Source: an uncultured SAR116 cluster alpha proteobacterium (GTDB lineage: Bacteria; Pseudomonadota; Alphaproteobacteria; Puniceispirillales; Marisalimonadaceae). Taken from it: 58,864 nucleotides of DNA. A program made the position numbers and the translations under genes. Shown in pieces: positions 16,132 through 24,374 of this stretch. The stretch's first letter is position 1; each line of letters opens with the position of its first letter. The notes beneath the pieces are model-generated. The model ran no database searches. It was not told the DNA's origin and worked only from the letters and a program-made list of their open reading frames with translations. Location of the stretch: assembly GCA_902595515.1 (NCBI GenBank), contig CACJQK010000008.1, forward strand, positions 1-58,864, written 5' to 3'.

Positions 16132-17256
16132 TTGTCAGAAAAAAGTAATAATGCTGAAATTCGAATAGATGTAAATTATGCAATTGAACTAATTACAGAA
16201 ATTTTTCAAGCTAAATCTTGTAACCATTATGAAGCTAAGACTATTGCTGAAAGATTATGTGGATCTAATCTAAAAGGACATGATAGTCATGGGATTGCTA
16301 GAGTTCCAAGATATGTAGAATGGATGGAAAGAGGCTGGCTGTATCCAAACACGAAACCAGAACTTGTTGTAGATGCTGGTGCTATGGCGTGTTTGGATGC
16401 AAAACAAGGATTTGGACAAATAGCTGGTGAATGCGCAGTTGATGAAGGTATAGAAAGAGCTAAAAAACATGGTTGTTCTGTTGTTGGCTTAAGAAACTCA
16501 GGTCATTTAGGAAGAATAGGAGATTGGGCTGAAAGGGCAGCAGATGTTGGTTTAGTTTCTTTTCATTTTGTAAATGTAAGAGGAAGTCTATTAGTTGCTC
16601 CATTTGGTGGGAGTGATCGCAGAGGCAGCACTTCTCCTTTGGCAATTGGAGTTCCTGGTGAAAATAAAAATCATATAATTTTGGATATGGCAACCTCAAC
16701 TGTTGCAGAAGGAAAAGTCATGGTGGCTCAAAAAGGTGGGAAGAAACTACCACACGGAGCATTGATTGACAGTTTAGGAAATTTAACAGTAAATCCAGAA
16801 GTTATGTATGGAAAGATATCTGACAGTGAGGTGCCAGACCCAAATAAAGGAACAGGTGCAATTACTGCTTTTGGTTTACATAAAGGATCAGGAATTAATT
16901 TTATGATGGAAATTTTAGGAGGAGCTTTAACTGGTTCAGGTGTTAATGGAGGTGTTGATAAAGATAAAGAGAATATTCAAAATGGAATGTTGTCAGTATA
17001 CATATCTATTAAGAATTTTGTTGACTTAAGCTACTTTAAGAATGAAGTAAAACTTTATTCAGACTTTGTGAGATCCTCACCACCTGCAAAAAATGTAGAA
17101 CAAGTATTAATTCCAGGTGATAAAGAAATTAGTACAAACAAAGATAGGTTTAAAAATGGTCTTCCTGTAGCACCGCTAGTATGGGAAAACATTAAAAGCA
17201 CTGCAGAAAAGTTAAATGTCCCAGAATTAGATAGATTTGAAAAAGCTATAAAATAA
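16132..17256 (+). CDS. Ldh family (malate/lactate/ureidoglycolate dehydrogenase type) oxidoreductase
   Basis: NAD(P)-dependent 2-hydroxyacid dehydrogenase of the Ldh/MDH2 family, 374 aa. Typical stretches are GHDSHGIARVPRYVEWME with the catalytic His (about residues 45-62), RNSGHLGRIGDWAE (about 121-134) and the nucleotide-binding VAPFGGSDRRGSTSPLAIGVP. The start is a TTG with AGGGGAT 5-10 nt upstream. The family includes AllD (ureidoglycolate dehydrogenase), sulfolactate dehydrogenase and hydroxycarboxylate dehydrogenase B; the GHLGRIGDWAE form is closest to the last type as I recall it. It is alone on its strand, divergent from the DapA-like gene and 5 bp from the convergent upp gene. Confidence 0.85.
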   Translation: MSEKSNNAEIRIDVNYAIELITEIFQAKSCNHYEAKTIAERLCGSNLKGHDSHGIARVPRYVEWMERGWLYPNTKPELVVDAGAMACLDAKQGFGQIAGECAVDEGIERAKKHGCSVVGLRNSGHLGRIGDWAERAADVGLVSFHFVNVRGSLLVAPFGGSDRRGSTSPLAIGVPGENKNHIILDMATSTVAEGKVMVAQKGGKKLPHGALIDSLGNLTVNPEVMYGKISDSEVPDPNKGTGAITAFGLHKGSGINFMMEILGGALTGSGVNGGVDKDKENIQNGMLSVYISIKNFVDLSYFKNEVKLYSDFVRSSPPAKNVEQVLIPGDKEISTNKDRFKNGLPVAPLVWENIKSTAEKLNVPELDRFEKAIK

Positions 17257-17261
17257 TTTTT

Positions 17262-17885
17262 TCAAGTTTCAAAGATTCTATCTCCAGCATCTCCAAGTCC
17301 AGGTAAGATAAAACCATTTTCGTTAAGTTTGTTATCTTTTTGAGCGCATATAATCTCAACTTCTGGAAAGCTATCCTGAACCTTTTTTATACCAGGATCA
17401 GATGCTAGAAGACAAATTAATTTAATATCTGTGGCAAAGTGATCTTTGAGTGTTTTAATAGCAGACACTGCGCTTCCACCAGTTGCAAGCATTGGATCAC
17501 ATAAATAACATTGTCTATTTTTCAAATCAGAAGGAAGTTTTCTTACATAATTTATTGGTTTAAGTGTTTGTTCGTCCCTATACATGCCTATATGACCAAT
17601 TGATACCACGTCAAATATATCTGTAATACCTTCGCTCATTATTAATCCAGCCCTCAAAATTGATATTACGCAAGGTTTTGGATCACTTAATTTTACACCA
17701 TTATATTTTTCTAGAGGGGTTTCAATAGTTTTTGGTAAAACTCTCAAATCCTTAAAAATTTCAAAAGCCATAAGAGAAGATATTTTTCGTGCTAAAGATC
17801 TAAACTTAGTACTTTGTGTATCTTTTGACCTTAATATTGTCATGTAAAGATTAATAAGGGGGTGATTTATAACTTCTACTTTCAT
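17262..17885 (-). CDS. upp: Uracil phosphoribosyltransferase
   Basis: Salvage enzyme making UMP from uracil and PRPP, cytoplasmic, 207 aa (family length about 208). The PRPP-binding loop is CDPMLATGGSAVSAI (about residues 128-142), and the C-terminal substrate loop GFILPGLGDAGDRIFET is intact. The N-terminus with VINHPLINLYMTILRSKDT matches the family. It overlaps the racemase-like gene upstream by one base, so it is probably co-transcribed with the Pot-like ABC transporter genes. That placement suggests nucleobase handling by the whole unit. Confidence 0.95.
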   Translation of the reverse strand: MKVEVINHPLINLYMTILRSKDTQSTKFRSLARKISSLMAFEIFKDLRVLPKTIETPLEKYNGVKLSDPKPCVISILRAGLIMSEGITDIFDVVSIGHIGMYRDEQTLKPINYVRKLPSDLKNRQCYLCDPMLATGGSAVSAIKTLKDHFATDIKLICLLASDPGIKKVQDSFPEVEIICAQKDNKLNENGFILPGLGDAGDRIFET

Positions 17886-18628
17886 TATATCTTTCTCTGA
17901 GGTTTGAATTTATTCAAATAACCCATATATTCTTTAATTCTTGGTAATGCATAAGATCCAACCTTACTGGTTTTAATTTTTAAATTAACTAAACTTTCAG
18001 CTAACACAACAGCTGAAGAAACACCCTCGATAACAGGTAATTTATGTTTTGTTTCTAAGTTTTTAGCTAAGTCAGCCATGCCAGCGCATCCTAAAATTAT
18101 TGCCTCTGCATTATCATTTTTTTTGGTATCTTGAATTCCTTTATTTAATTTATCTAAGTTTTCTCTAGAAATATTTTCTAAATCTAAAACTGGAACTTCA
18201 ATAGCTGTAACTTTGACACAATTTTCAAAAAGACCATATTTTTTTAAATTATGAGTCAGTGGTCTTATAGATCTAGATAATGTTGTTATCACTGTGAAAT
18301 TACCTGCTACCATAGTTGCAATATGATATGCGGCTTCTCCTATTCCTATCACTGGCTTTTCTGTAATTGATCTAATTACTTCTAAACCTGTGTCATCAAA
18401 ACAAGCAATAATATATGAATCAGCATCACTATGTTTTTCTATTTCTTCTACCAAACCAGGTATACAAAAGGCTTCATCATAAAATCCCTCAATACTTTCA
18501 GGACCAACGTTTGGTTCAACGGAAACGATTTCAGTATCTGCGCAAGCAAACTTCTTTGCAGTTAAATCTATTTTTTGCGTCATTGCTTTAGTAGTATTAG
18601 GATTAATTATACAAATTTTTCTTTTCAA
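17885..18628 (-). CDS. Aspartate/glutamate (hydantoin) racemase family protein, both cysteines present
   Basis: Cofactor-independent racemase of the Asp/Glu/hydantoin racemase superfamily, 247 aa. Both catalytic cysteines are present: Cys76 in YIIACFDDTGL and Cys181 in ILGCAGM. The N-terminus ICIINPNTTKAMT and the GIGEAAYHIA stretch are typical for the hydantoin/allantoin racemase branch. It is followed by upp (one-base overlap) and preceded by the ABC permease genes by 5 bp. A role in racemising allantoin or 5-substituted hydantoins taken up by the transporter is plausible. It is the only one of the three homologues in this window that looks catalytically complete. Confidence 0.88.
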   Translation of the reverse strand: MKRKICIINPNTTKAMTQKIDLTAKKFACADTEIVSVEPNVGPESIEGFYDEAFCIPGLVEEIEKHSDADSYIIACFDDTGLEVIRSITEKPVIGIGEAAYHIATMVAGNFTVITTLSRSIRPLTHNLKKYGLFENCVKVTAIEVPVLDLENISRENLDKLNKGIQDTKKNDNAEAIILGCAGMADLAKNLETKHKLPVIEGVSSAVVLAESLVNLKIKTSKVGSYALPRIKEYMGYLNKFKPQRKI

Positions 18629-18633
18629 AATAA

Positions 18634-19527
18634 TTATCCTCTTTTTCTCTTAAGCCAAATATAACAAGCTATGGAAATTCCAATTACGCTAAAAGATACA
18701 AAGGTGGTGACCGTACCTAGCGCGTATATTACTGGAGTTGTAACTGTTGTAGTAAGTCCTTTTAACTCTAGTGGTAGCGTGTTTCCAGCTCCCATAACTT
18801 GAGATGATCTTGCTAACTCATCATATGATAATGTAAATCCAAACAACGCAATTCCAATTATGCTTGGAGCAATAAGTGGAAAAACAACTTCTTTAAAAGT
18901 TTTCCAAGGAGTTGCCCCAAGGTCTCTAGCTGCTTCCTCATAAGATTTGTCAAATCTATTAAAAACTGCAAACATAATTAATAATCCAAAAGGAAGTGTC
19001 CATGTCAATTGTGCGCCTAATCCACTTGTAAACATCCCTAAAGTAGTTTGAAAAAATTCATTAATATAATTTATATCAAAAGTTGAACCAAGCCATTTAG
19101 TAAGATCATCAAGTAATCTAAATTGAAGAGCAACCCCAAGTGACAATACTATCGATGGTACAATTAAGCTTGCTACAGTTGCAAAGAAAAGTGTATCAGA
19201 TCCCCAAAATTTTTTTCTAAACGCCAGGCCTGCACTAACAGATAAAAGAACTGTTAATACCATAACTATTAAACCTAAAATAATTGATCTTTTAAATGCT
19301 GAACCAATATCTACAACAGAACCACCTCGCCATAATTCTTTGAACCAATATGTTGAGACTCCGTTAAGCGGGAAGGTTAAACCTCCGTCAGGTCCCTGAA
19401 AGCTTAAAAGAACAATTGTAAATGTTGGACCATATAGAAATAAAACAAACAAACAAAAAAAGAAAACACAAACATAATAAGTTTTATTTTTTTTATTTAA
19501 CATTTTAAAGCTCTTTTCGAATGTCAA
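18634..19527 (-). CDS. Pot-like ABC transporter permease (PotC type)
   Basis: Inner-membrane permease of the spermidine/putrescine (Pot/Fbp) class, 297 aa with 6 membrane segments. The EAA loop reads EEAARDLGATPWKTFKEVVFPLIAPS near residues 198-223. Its start overlaps the stop region of the partner permease by 23 bp, more than usual, which implies tight coupling or a later start: the second methionine at residue 10 (MLNKK) would remove the overlap. Which of the two is used cannot be told by eye. Substrate class for Pot-like systems is broad (polyamines, ureides, amino acid derivatives). Confidence 0.9.
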   Translation of the reverse strand: MTFEKSFKMLNKKNKTYYVCVFFFCLFVLFLYGPTFTIVLLSFQGPDGGLTFPLNGVSTYWFKELWRGGSVVDIGSAFKRSIILGLIVMVLTVLLSVSAGLAFRKKFWGSDTLFFATVASLIVPSIVLSLGVALQFRLLDDLTKWLGSTFDINYINEFFQTTLGMFTSGLGAQLTWTLPFGLLIMFAVFNRFDKSYEEAARDLGATPWKTFKEVVFPLIAPSIIGIALFGFTLSYDELARSSQVMGAGNTLPLELKGLTTTVTTPVIYALGTVTTFVSFSVIGISIACYIWLKRKRG

Positions 19528-20389
19528 TCATTTTGGTCATTATCCATATAATCAAAAGTGTTAATGCTAGTAAAATTACTGCATTTGCTGCTGCTGCAGG
19601 TAATTGAAGATAACTCATTTCTACGTAAATAATTTTACCGATAGATGGAATTTGTTGTCCGCCCATTATACCTATAGTAATGAAATCACCCATAACTACT
19701 GTAATTACAAAAATAGATCCAATTACAATTCCAGGTTTACATAATGGTATAATGACATTCCATAATATTTGTAGCCCATTAGCGCCATTGTCATACGCTG
19801 CTTCAATAATTGATTTATCAATTCTCATCATAGAATTAAAAATTGGTACTATCATAAATAGCGTATATAAATGTACAAATGCTAAAACAATTGAAAAGCC
19901 AGAATATAAAAGCCACTCTTGTGGTGCATCAGCCAAACCAGTTGAAAGTAAGAAATCATTTACAAGTCCATTCCTGCCTAAAAGAGGTATCCATGAAATC
20001 ATTCTAATGACATTTGAGGTCCAAAATGGAATTGTACAAAGCAAAAATAATACAATCTGCCAAGTAATTGAATTTACATAAAAAGCAAGAAAATAAGCTA
20101 CAAAAAAACCAATAATTAATGTGAAAAACCAAGTAACAAAGCAAAATATAAAAGTTGATAAATATGTTTTAAAAGTAACACACATATCTTTTTCAAAGTT
20201 AAAGCAATCTTTAAAAATATATGAGTAATTTTCAAAAATAAAATCAGGTATTATTGAGTATTCATTATAATCCCAAAAACTTATAATGAAGGTTAATGTT
20301 AGAGGAATGAAGAAGAAAAATATAAATATTAAACTATAAGGTATTGATAGTAAACCAACAGTAGGTTTTATCTTTAAGAATTTCATCAT
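19505..20389 (-). CDS. Pot-like ABC transporter permease (PotB type)
   Basis: First permease of the Pot-like importer, 294 aa, 6 membrane segments. The EAA loop is IEAAYDNGANGLQILWNVIIPLCKPG (about 191-216 by position), containing the conserved glycine. The large periplasmic segment after helix 1 carries the DYNEYSIIPDFIFENYSYIF stretch seen in PotB relatives. It lies 63 bp downstream of the binding-protein gene, with a strong hairpin between the two. Confidence 0.9.
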   Translation of the reverse strand: MMKFLKIKPTVGLLSIPYSLIFIFFFFIPLTLTFIISFWDYNEYSIIPDFIFENYSYIFKDCFNFEKDMCVTFKTYLSTFIFCFVTWFFTLIIGFFVAYFLAFYVNSITWQIVLFLLCTIPFWTSNVIRMISWIPLLGRNGLVNDFLLSTGLADAPQEWLLYSGFSIVLAFVHLYTLFMIVPIFNSMMRIDKSIIEAAYDNGANGLQILWNVIIPLCKPGIVIGSIFVITVVMGDFITIGIMGGQQIPSIGKIIYVEMSYLQLPAAAANAVILLALTLLIIWIMTKMIDIRKEL

Positions 20390-20410
20390 ACTTATATTTA
20401 ATCAATTAAA

Positions 20411-20442
20411 AAAAATAGGGTAACATTAGTTACCCTATTTTT
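20411..20442. terminator. Strong hairpin between binding-protein and permease genes
   Basis: A perfect 14-bp stem (AAAAATAGGGTAAC / GTTACCCTATTTTT) with a 4-nt ATTA loop. The A/T ends make it terminator-like on both strands, the T-run being part of the stem. It lies between the Pot-like binding-protein gene and the first permease gene, so it most likely acts as a partial terminator that raises binding-protein expression relative to the permeases. Confidence 0.75.
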
Positions 20443-20452
20443 GAATATTTAT

Positions 20453-21724
20453 TTAAGATGCGATCATCTCATTCCATTTTCTAACCATGTATTTATTTTC
20501 GTCCATGGTAGCATTCCAACATGCGACACCGCCCATTCTTGCTTCGTAAGATCCGCCATCTCTTACTTCACCTTTAGAAGCTAATTTTTTACCTTCTGGA
20601 CTCATAATGTCGGCTGTTGCAGGTTTACCCATCATCCAATAATCCCACTCATAAGCTTCCATATACTTCTTTGCAGTTGGAATAACAGCAGAATAGTAAC
20701 CTTGACGATTCAAATAAGCACCCACCCAACCAGATAAATACCAATTTATAAATTCGTAGCAAATATCAGCTTGTCTTCCTTTTGTAGTAGAAGGTAATCC
20801 AAAACCTGCTGCCCATGCTCTATAACCCTCTTTAAGGGGTTGATAGACACATGGAATACCTTTCGTTCTAACTGCAGTAATTGCTGGTGACCACATTGAT
20901 TGTATCACCACTTCACCAGAAGCCATTAGGTTCACACTTTCGTTAAAATCACTCCAAAAAGCTCTAAATTGTCCTGCTTTCTTTGCTTCTGTGAAAATTT
21001 TCATTGTTAAATCAATTTCTTCTTTAGTCATATTTCCTTTATCAGGATACTTATACTCACCCATAGCTTCTACAACCATTGCAGCATCCATTATACCAAT
21101 TGATGGTATATTCAAGATTGAAGCTTTTCCTTTGAATTCAGGATTTAACAATTCGGCCCAACTACTAATTGGTCTTTTAATTAAATCAGGTCTTATACCT
21201 AAAGTATCAGCGTTATAAACAGTAGGAATTAATGTTACGTATTGAGTTGGCTCTGAGGCAAATTCTTTGGATTTTGCACCTTTTAGGTACATGACCTTTT
21301 TTGGTGCGGTTCCTTGATCTCCAATTTTCTTTCCTGCAACTTCGCCTTTAGTAAAAGCAGAAGTTACGTTGTCCCATTCTTTAATTCTTTTGGTATCCAT
21401 ACCCAATAAGTTTCCAGAAGGTACCAACTTAGGCATACTGAAGTATTCAGAATCTACAATGTCGAAACTATTTGGTTGTGTAAAAATTGTTTTTACAACT
21501 TCATCAGTTGTTTTAACAATAAATTTAACTTTAATTCCAGTATCATCAAATAATCTTTTTTGAACTGCATCACCCATATTCACCGCTGTTCCTAGATATC
21601 TAATAACTGGGGCATCAGCAGCATGTATTGCTGGAAAACCTTTAAGCAAACCTGCACCTGCGACCGCACCAACCGCAGCGGTCGAAGTCTTGAGCATATT
21701 ACGTCTAGTTAAACTTTTTTTCAT
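20453..21724 (-). CDS. Pot-like ABC transporter substrate-binding protein with Tat signal
   Basis: Periplasmic binding protein of the PotD/PotF class, about 423 aa. The N-terminus MKKSLTRRNMLKTSTAAVGA carries a twin-arginine motif (TRRNMLK), a hydrophobic stretch and an AxA-type cleavage site (IHAADA), so export by Tat is predicted. I start it at the ATG at 21724 because a GGAG sits 6 nt upstream of that codon; a TTG four codons earlier would place the start inside the ribosome site. Family stretches include YLGTAVNMGDAVQKRLFDDT and AELLNPEFKGKASIL. Longer than PotD (about 350 aa), like a subset of alphaproteobacterial relatives. Divergent from its ATPase gene. Confidence 0.88.
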   Translation of the reverse strand: MKKSLTRRNMLKTSTAAVGAVAGAGLLKGFPAIHAADAPVIRYLGTAVNMGDAVQKRLFDDTGIKVKFIVKTTDEVVKTIFTQPNSFDIVDSEYFSMPKLVPSGNLLGMDTKRIKEWDNVTSAFTKGEVAGKKIGDQGTAPKKVMYLKGAKSKEFASEPTQYVTLIPTVYNADTLGIRPDLIKRPISSWAELLNPEFKGKASILNIPSIGIMDAAMVVEAMGEYKYPDKGNMTKEEIDLTMKIFTEAKKAGQFRAFWSDFNESVNLMASGEVVIQSMWSPAITAVRTKGIPCVYQPLKEGYRAWAAGFGLPSTTKGRQADICYEFINWYLSGWVGAYLNRQGYYSAVIPTAKKYMEAYEWDYWMMGKPATADIMSPEGKKLASKGEVRDGGSYEARMGGVACWNATMDENKYMVRKWNEMIAS

Positions 21725-21800
21725 ATTAATCTCCAAATTTGTTAATGTTAAAGTTGTAAATTTGATATGTTTAATGAATATGATATATTTGAAATAGATG

Positions 21801-21819
21801 TTGCATATATTTTATGCAA
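21801..21819. promoter_or_regulatory. Inverted repeat TTGCATA-N5-TATGCAA (candidate operator)
   Basis: Perfect 7-bp arms with a 5-bp spacer in the 181-bp divergent region between the Pot-like binding-protein gene (minus) and its ATPase gene (plus). The symmetric layout fits a dimeric regulator binding between two divergent promoters. No regulator gene is adjacent. Confidence 0.4.
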
Positions 21820-21833
21820 TCAATTGTTTTTTT

Positions 21834-21864
21834 TTAAAATTGATTAAAGTCTAATCAATTTTAA
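21834..21864. promoter_or_regulatory. 13-bp perfect inverted repeat in divergent promoter region
   Basis: TTAAAATTGATTA and TAATCAATTTTAA form a perfect inverted repeat around a 5-nt AAGTC centre, 42 bp before the ATPase start. It may be a hairpin in the 5' leader of the ATPase mRNA or an operator. The stem is A/T-rich and has no long U-run after it, so I do not call it a terminator. Confidence 0.45.
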
Positions 21865-21905
21865 TTTATATATTAAGATAATAAGTAATATTTAGGCAAA
21901 AAAAA

Positions 21906-22892
21906 TTGAATAAACCAGAAAATTTAGAATTTGCGATTCTTACCAAAAAATATGGTGAAACTTTAGCTGTTGACAGCATAAATCTAAAAATTCCAGCAGG
22001 AACATATTGTTGTTTTCTTGGTCCTTCAGGTTGTGGTAAAACTTCGACACTGAGAATGATAGCTGGACACGAAGAAATATCAGGAGGTGACATTCTTTTA
22101 GGTTCAAATATCATAAATGATTTGCCCCCAGCAAAACGTGGGACTGCAATGATGTTTCAAAATTATGCTCTTTTTCCTCATTTATCATGCCTGGACAATG
22201 TTGCATTTGCTTTAAAGATGCGTGGCATTAAAAAAAACGAAAGACATGATAAATCTCTAGAAATTCTCAAATTAGTTCAAATGGAAAATTATTCTGATAG
22301 ATATCCTAACCAACTTTCGGGAGGACAACAACAACGAGTAGCTTTAGCAAGAGCTTTGATTACTAATCCTTCTATATTACTTCTAGATGAACCTTTATCA
22401 GCTTTAGACCCTTTTTTGAGAATAAAAATGAGAAGTGAATTAAAAACATTACAAAAAAAGTTAGGCATATCATTCATTCATGTAACTCATTCTCAAGATG
22501 AAGCAATGGCTTTAGCCGATATGATTGTTGTAATGAATAACGGGAAAATCGAACAAGTTGGCGACCCCTATGAAGTTTTTAATAAGCCTAAAAACGAGTT
22601 CATTGCAAATTTTGTAGGTGGACACAACGTAATATCAAAAAACAAAAAATTTTATTCGATAAGAATTGACCATATACAAATAATCAATAATAAAAAATCA
22701 AAAAATTGTTATCCAATGATAGTGAATGAAATTGAATTTCAAGGTCAAATTGTCAAAGTTACAGGAACATCTAGAGATTTTGGACGTTTAAGTGTATCTC
22801 TTGGTGATGAGATTTTTTTAAAAAATAAATTTGATATTGATGATGAAATATTTATAAGATGGGATAAGTCAAAAGAAAATTCATTGGTATAA
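21906..22892 (+). CDS. Pot-like ABC transporter ATP-binding protein (PotA type)
   Basis: ATPase of the Pot-like importer, 328 aa. Walker A is GPSGCGKTST (about 39-48), Q-loop FQNYALFPHL, signature QLSGGQQQRVALARAL, Walker B LLLDEPLSALDP and H-loop VTHSQDEA are all intact. A C-terminal TOBE-like regulatory part follows from about residue 245 but is shorter than in PotA (about 370 aa). The start is a TTG with only a weak GG upstream. It is transcribed away from the binding protein and permeases and towards xanthine dehydrogenase, with 73 bp between. This supports purine- or ureide-related transport. Confidence 0.92.
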   Translation: MNKPENLEFAILTKKYGETLAVDSINLKIPAGTYCCFLGPSGCGKTSTLRMIAGHEEISGGDILLGSNIINDLPPAKRGTAMMFQNYALFPHLSCLDNVAFALKMRGIKKNERHDKSLEILKLVQMENYSDRYPNQLSGGQQQRVALARALITNPSILLLDEPLSALDPFLRIKMRSELKTLQKKLGISFIHVTHSQDEAMALADMIVVMNNGKIEQVGDPYEVFNKPKNEFIANFVGGHNVISKNKKFYSIRIDHIQIINNKKSKNCYPMIVNEIEFQGQIVKVTGTSRDFGRLSVSLGDEIFLKNKFDIDDEIFIRWDKSKENSLV

Positions 22893-22965
22893 TCTCATTA
22901 ATCTTTATTGATTTTTTTAAAAATTGGAAGATATAATCTTAAAATAATAAATTCATCTGAGGTAA

Positions 22966-24372
22966 TTGTCTTTGACTAATTCAACAAATATAATCTATAT
23001 AAATAATAAAAAAGTAGAGGTTAAAAATGTCTATCACGATATTACCTTATTAGATTGGTTAAGAAATTATTATAAAATAACTGGAACAAAAGAAGGTTGT
23101 GCAGAAGGAGATTGCGGAGCATGTTCAGTTATAATAGATGAAAAAAATAAAGAGAATTCAAAACCCATAAACTCGTGCTTAGTCAGATTAGGCCAAGTAA
23201 TAGGTAGTAACATTACAACCATAGAAGGCTTAGGTTGTGATAAAAATCCTCATCCTCTGCAAATAGCCTTTTCGAATGAGTATGCTTCTCAATGTGGATA
23301 TTGTACGCCAGGATTTATTATATCAGGTGTTAGCTTAATAAATTCTGGTAAAGTAATTAATAATGATACAATAAATGACGCAATTTCAGGAAATTTATGT
23401 AGATGCACTGGTTACTCTCCAATAATAAAAGCAATTAAATCTGTATCAGATAGAAAAACAAAATTTAAAAAAGTTGAAATTATTAATGAAGAAAAGAAAG
23501 TTCGTTTCGGAAACATTACTTATTTAAAGCCAAATAATTTAAAAGAGCTCAAAGATTATTTAGAAGTAAAGAATTTTCAATTTATTGCAGGTGGTACAGA
23601 TTTAAATCTTCAAAGACCCATCATTAACGAAAAAGAAAATAATATCATATGTTTAAGTTCCATTAAAGAGTTGAATTTTATCAAAAAATTTGATGAAAAA
23701 ATGGTTCTTGGAGGAGCAGTTACAATTGAAAATTTTCTTGATTCAGTTCGATCAAAAATGCCTGAATTAATAGAGATTCTTCAGAGGTTTGGTTCACCAC
23801 AAATTAGAAATCAAGGAACAATTGGAGGAAATTTATGCACGTCGAGTCCAATTGGAGATTTAGCCCCATTATTAATGGTTTTAAATTCTGATATAAATGT
23901 GTTTGGAAAGAATGGTATTAAAAAAATAAATATAATGAATTTTTTTAAGGGTTACCGAAAAAATATTTTGAAAAAGGATGAGATAATTTTATCTATTGAA
24001 ATACCTTATCCAAACAAAAAAAATAAAATTTTTTCCTGGAAGCTCTCTAAAAGATATGATCAGGATATATCAACTGTTTCTCTTGCCATAAATATACAAT
24101 CTCAAAAGAATATAATAAAAGAAATACAAATGGCTGCAGGAGGAGTGGCAGCAACACCAAAGAATCTTGACAAATTATGTAAATCAATGCTTGAAAAAAA
24201 GATAGATCATGCAATAGATTTTGCAACTGAAAATTTAGATAAATTTATCAATCCAATCTCTGATTTAAGAGGTTCAAGTCATTATAGATTAGAGGCAATG
24301 AAGGGACTGTTTAGAAGATTACAAATTTGTTTAAGGCAAGATAAAGAAAGTTTATCAATAATGGAAGTTTAA
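22966..24372 (+). CDS. xdhA: Xanthine dehydrogenase small subunit (2Fe-2S and FAD domains)
   Basis: Small subunit of xanthine dehydrogenase, which oxidises hypoxanthine and xanthine to urate with NAD, cytoplasmic, 468 aa. Plant-type 2Fe-2S cysteines are Cys45, Cys50, Cys53 and Cys71; the second cluster is held by Cys110, Cys113, Cys145 and Cys147 (CGYCTPGF, LCRCTGY). The FAD domain has FIAGGTDLNLQ and the stretch IRNQGTIGGNLCTSSPIGD. The start is TTG at 22966; a second in-frame TTG at 22972 is better spaced (9 nt) from the TGAGG at 22958-22962 and may be the true start. It is 2 bp from the large-subunit gene. The XdhC cofactor-insertion gene that usually follows is absent here. Confidence 0.93.
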   Translation: MSLTNSTNIIYINNKKVEVKNVYHDITLLDWLRNYYKITGTKEGCAEGDCGACSVIIDEKNKENSKPINSCLVRLGQVIGSNITTIEGLGCDKNPHPLQIAFSNEYASQCGYCTPGFIISGVSLINSGKVINNDTINDAISGNLCRCTGYSPIIKAIKSVSDRKTKFKKVEIINEEKKVRFGNITYLKPNNLKELKDYLEVKNFQFIAGGTDLNLQRPIINEKENNIICLSSIKELNFIKKFDEKMVLGGAVTIENFLDSVRSKMPELIEILQRFGSPQIRNQGTIGGNLCTSSPIGDLAPLLMVLNSDINVFGKNGIKKINIMNFFKGYRKNILKKDEIILSIEIPYPNKKNKIFSWKLSKRYDQDISTVSLAINIQSQKNIIKEIQMAAGGVAATPKNLDKLCKSMLEKKIDHAIDFATENLDKFINPISDLRGSSHYRLEAMKGLFRRLQICLRQDKESLSIMEV

Positions 24373-24374
24373 AA

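Noticed and set aside
21842-21858. FNR/ANR box (TTGAT...ATCAA) in the Pot-like promoter region
   Set aside because: The half-sites TTGAT and ATCAA are present but 9 bp apart instead of the 4 bp required by FNR-type boxes. I keep only the inverted repeat.
22893-22965. Purine riboswitch before xanthine dehydrogenase
   Set aside because: The 73-bp gap is too short for the aptamer, and no three-way-junction stems can be drawn.
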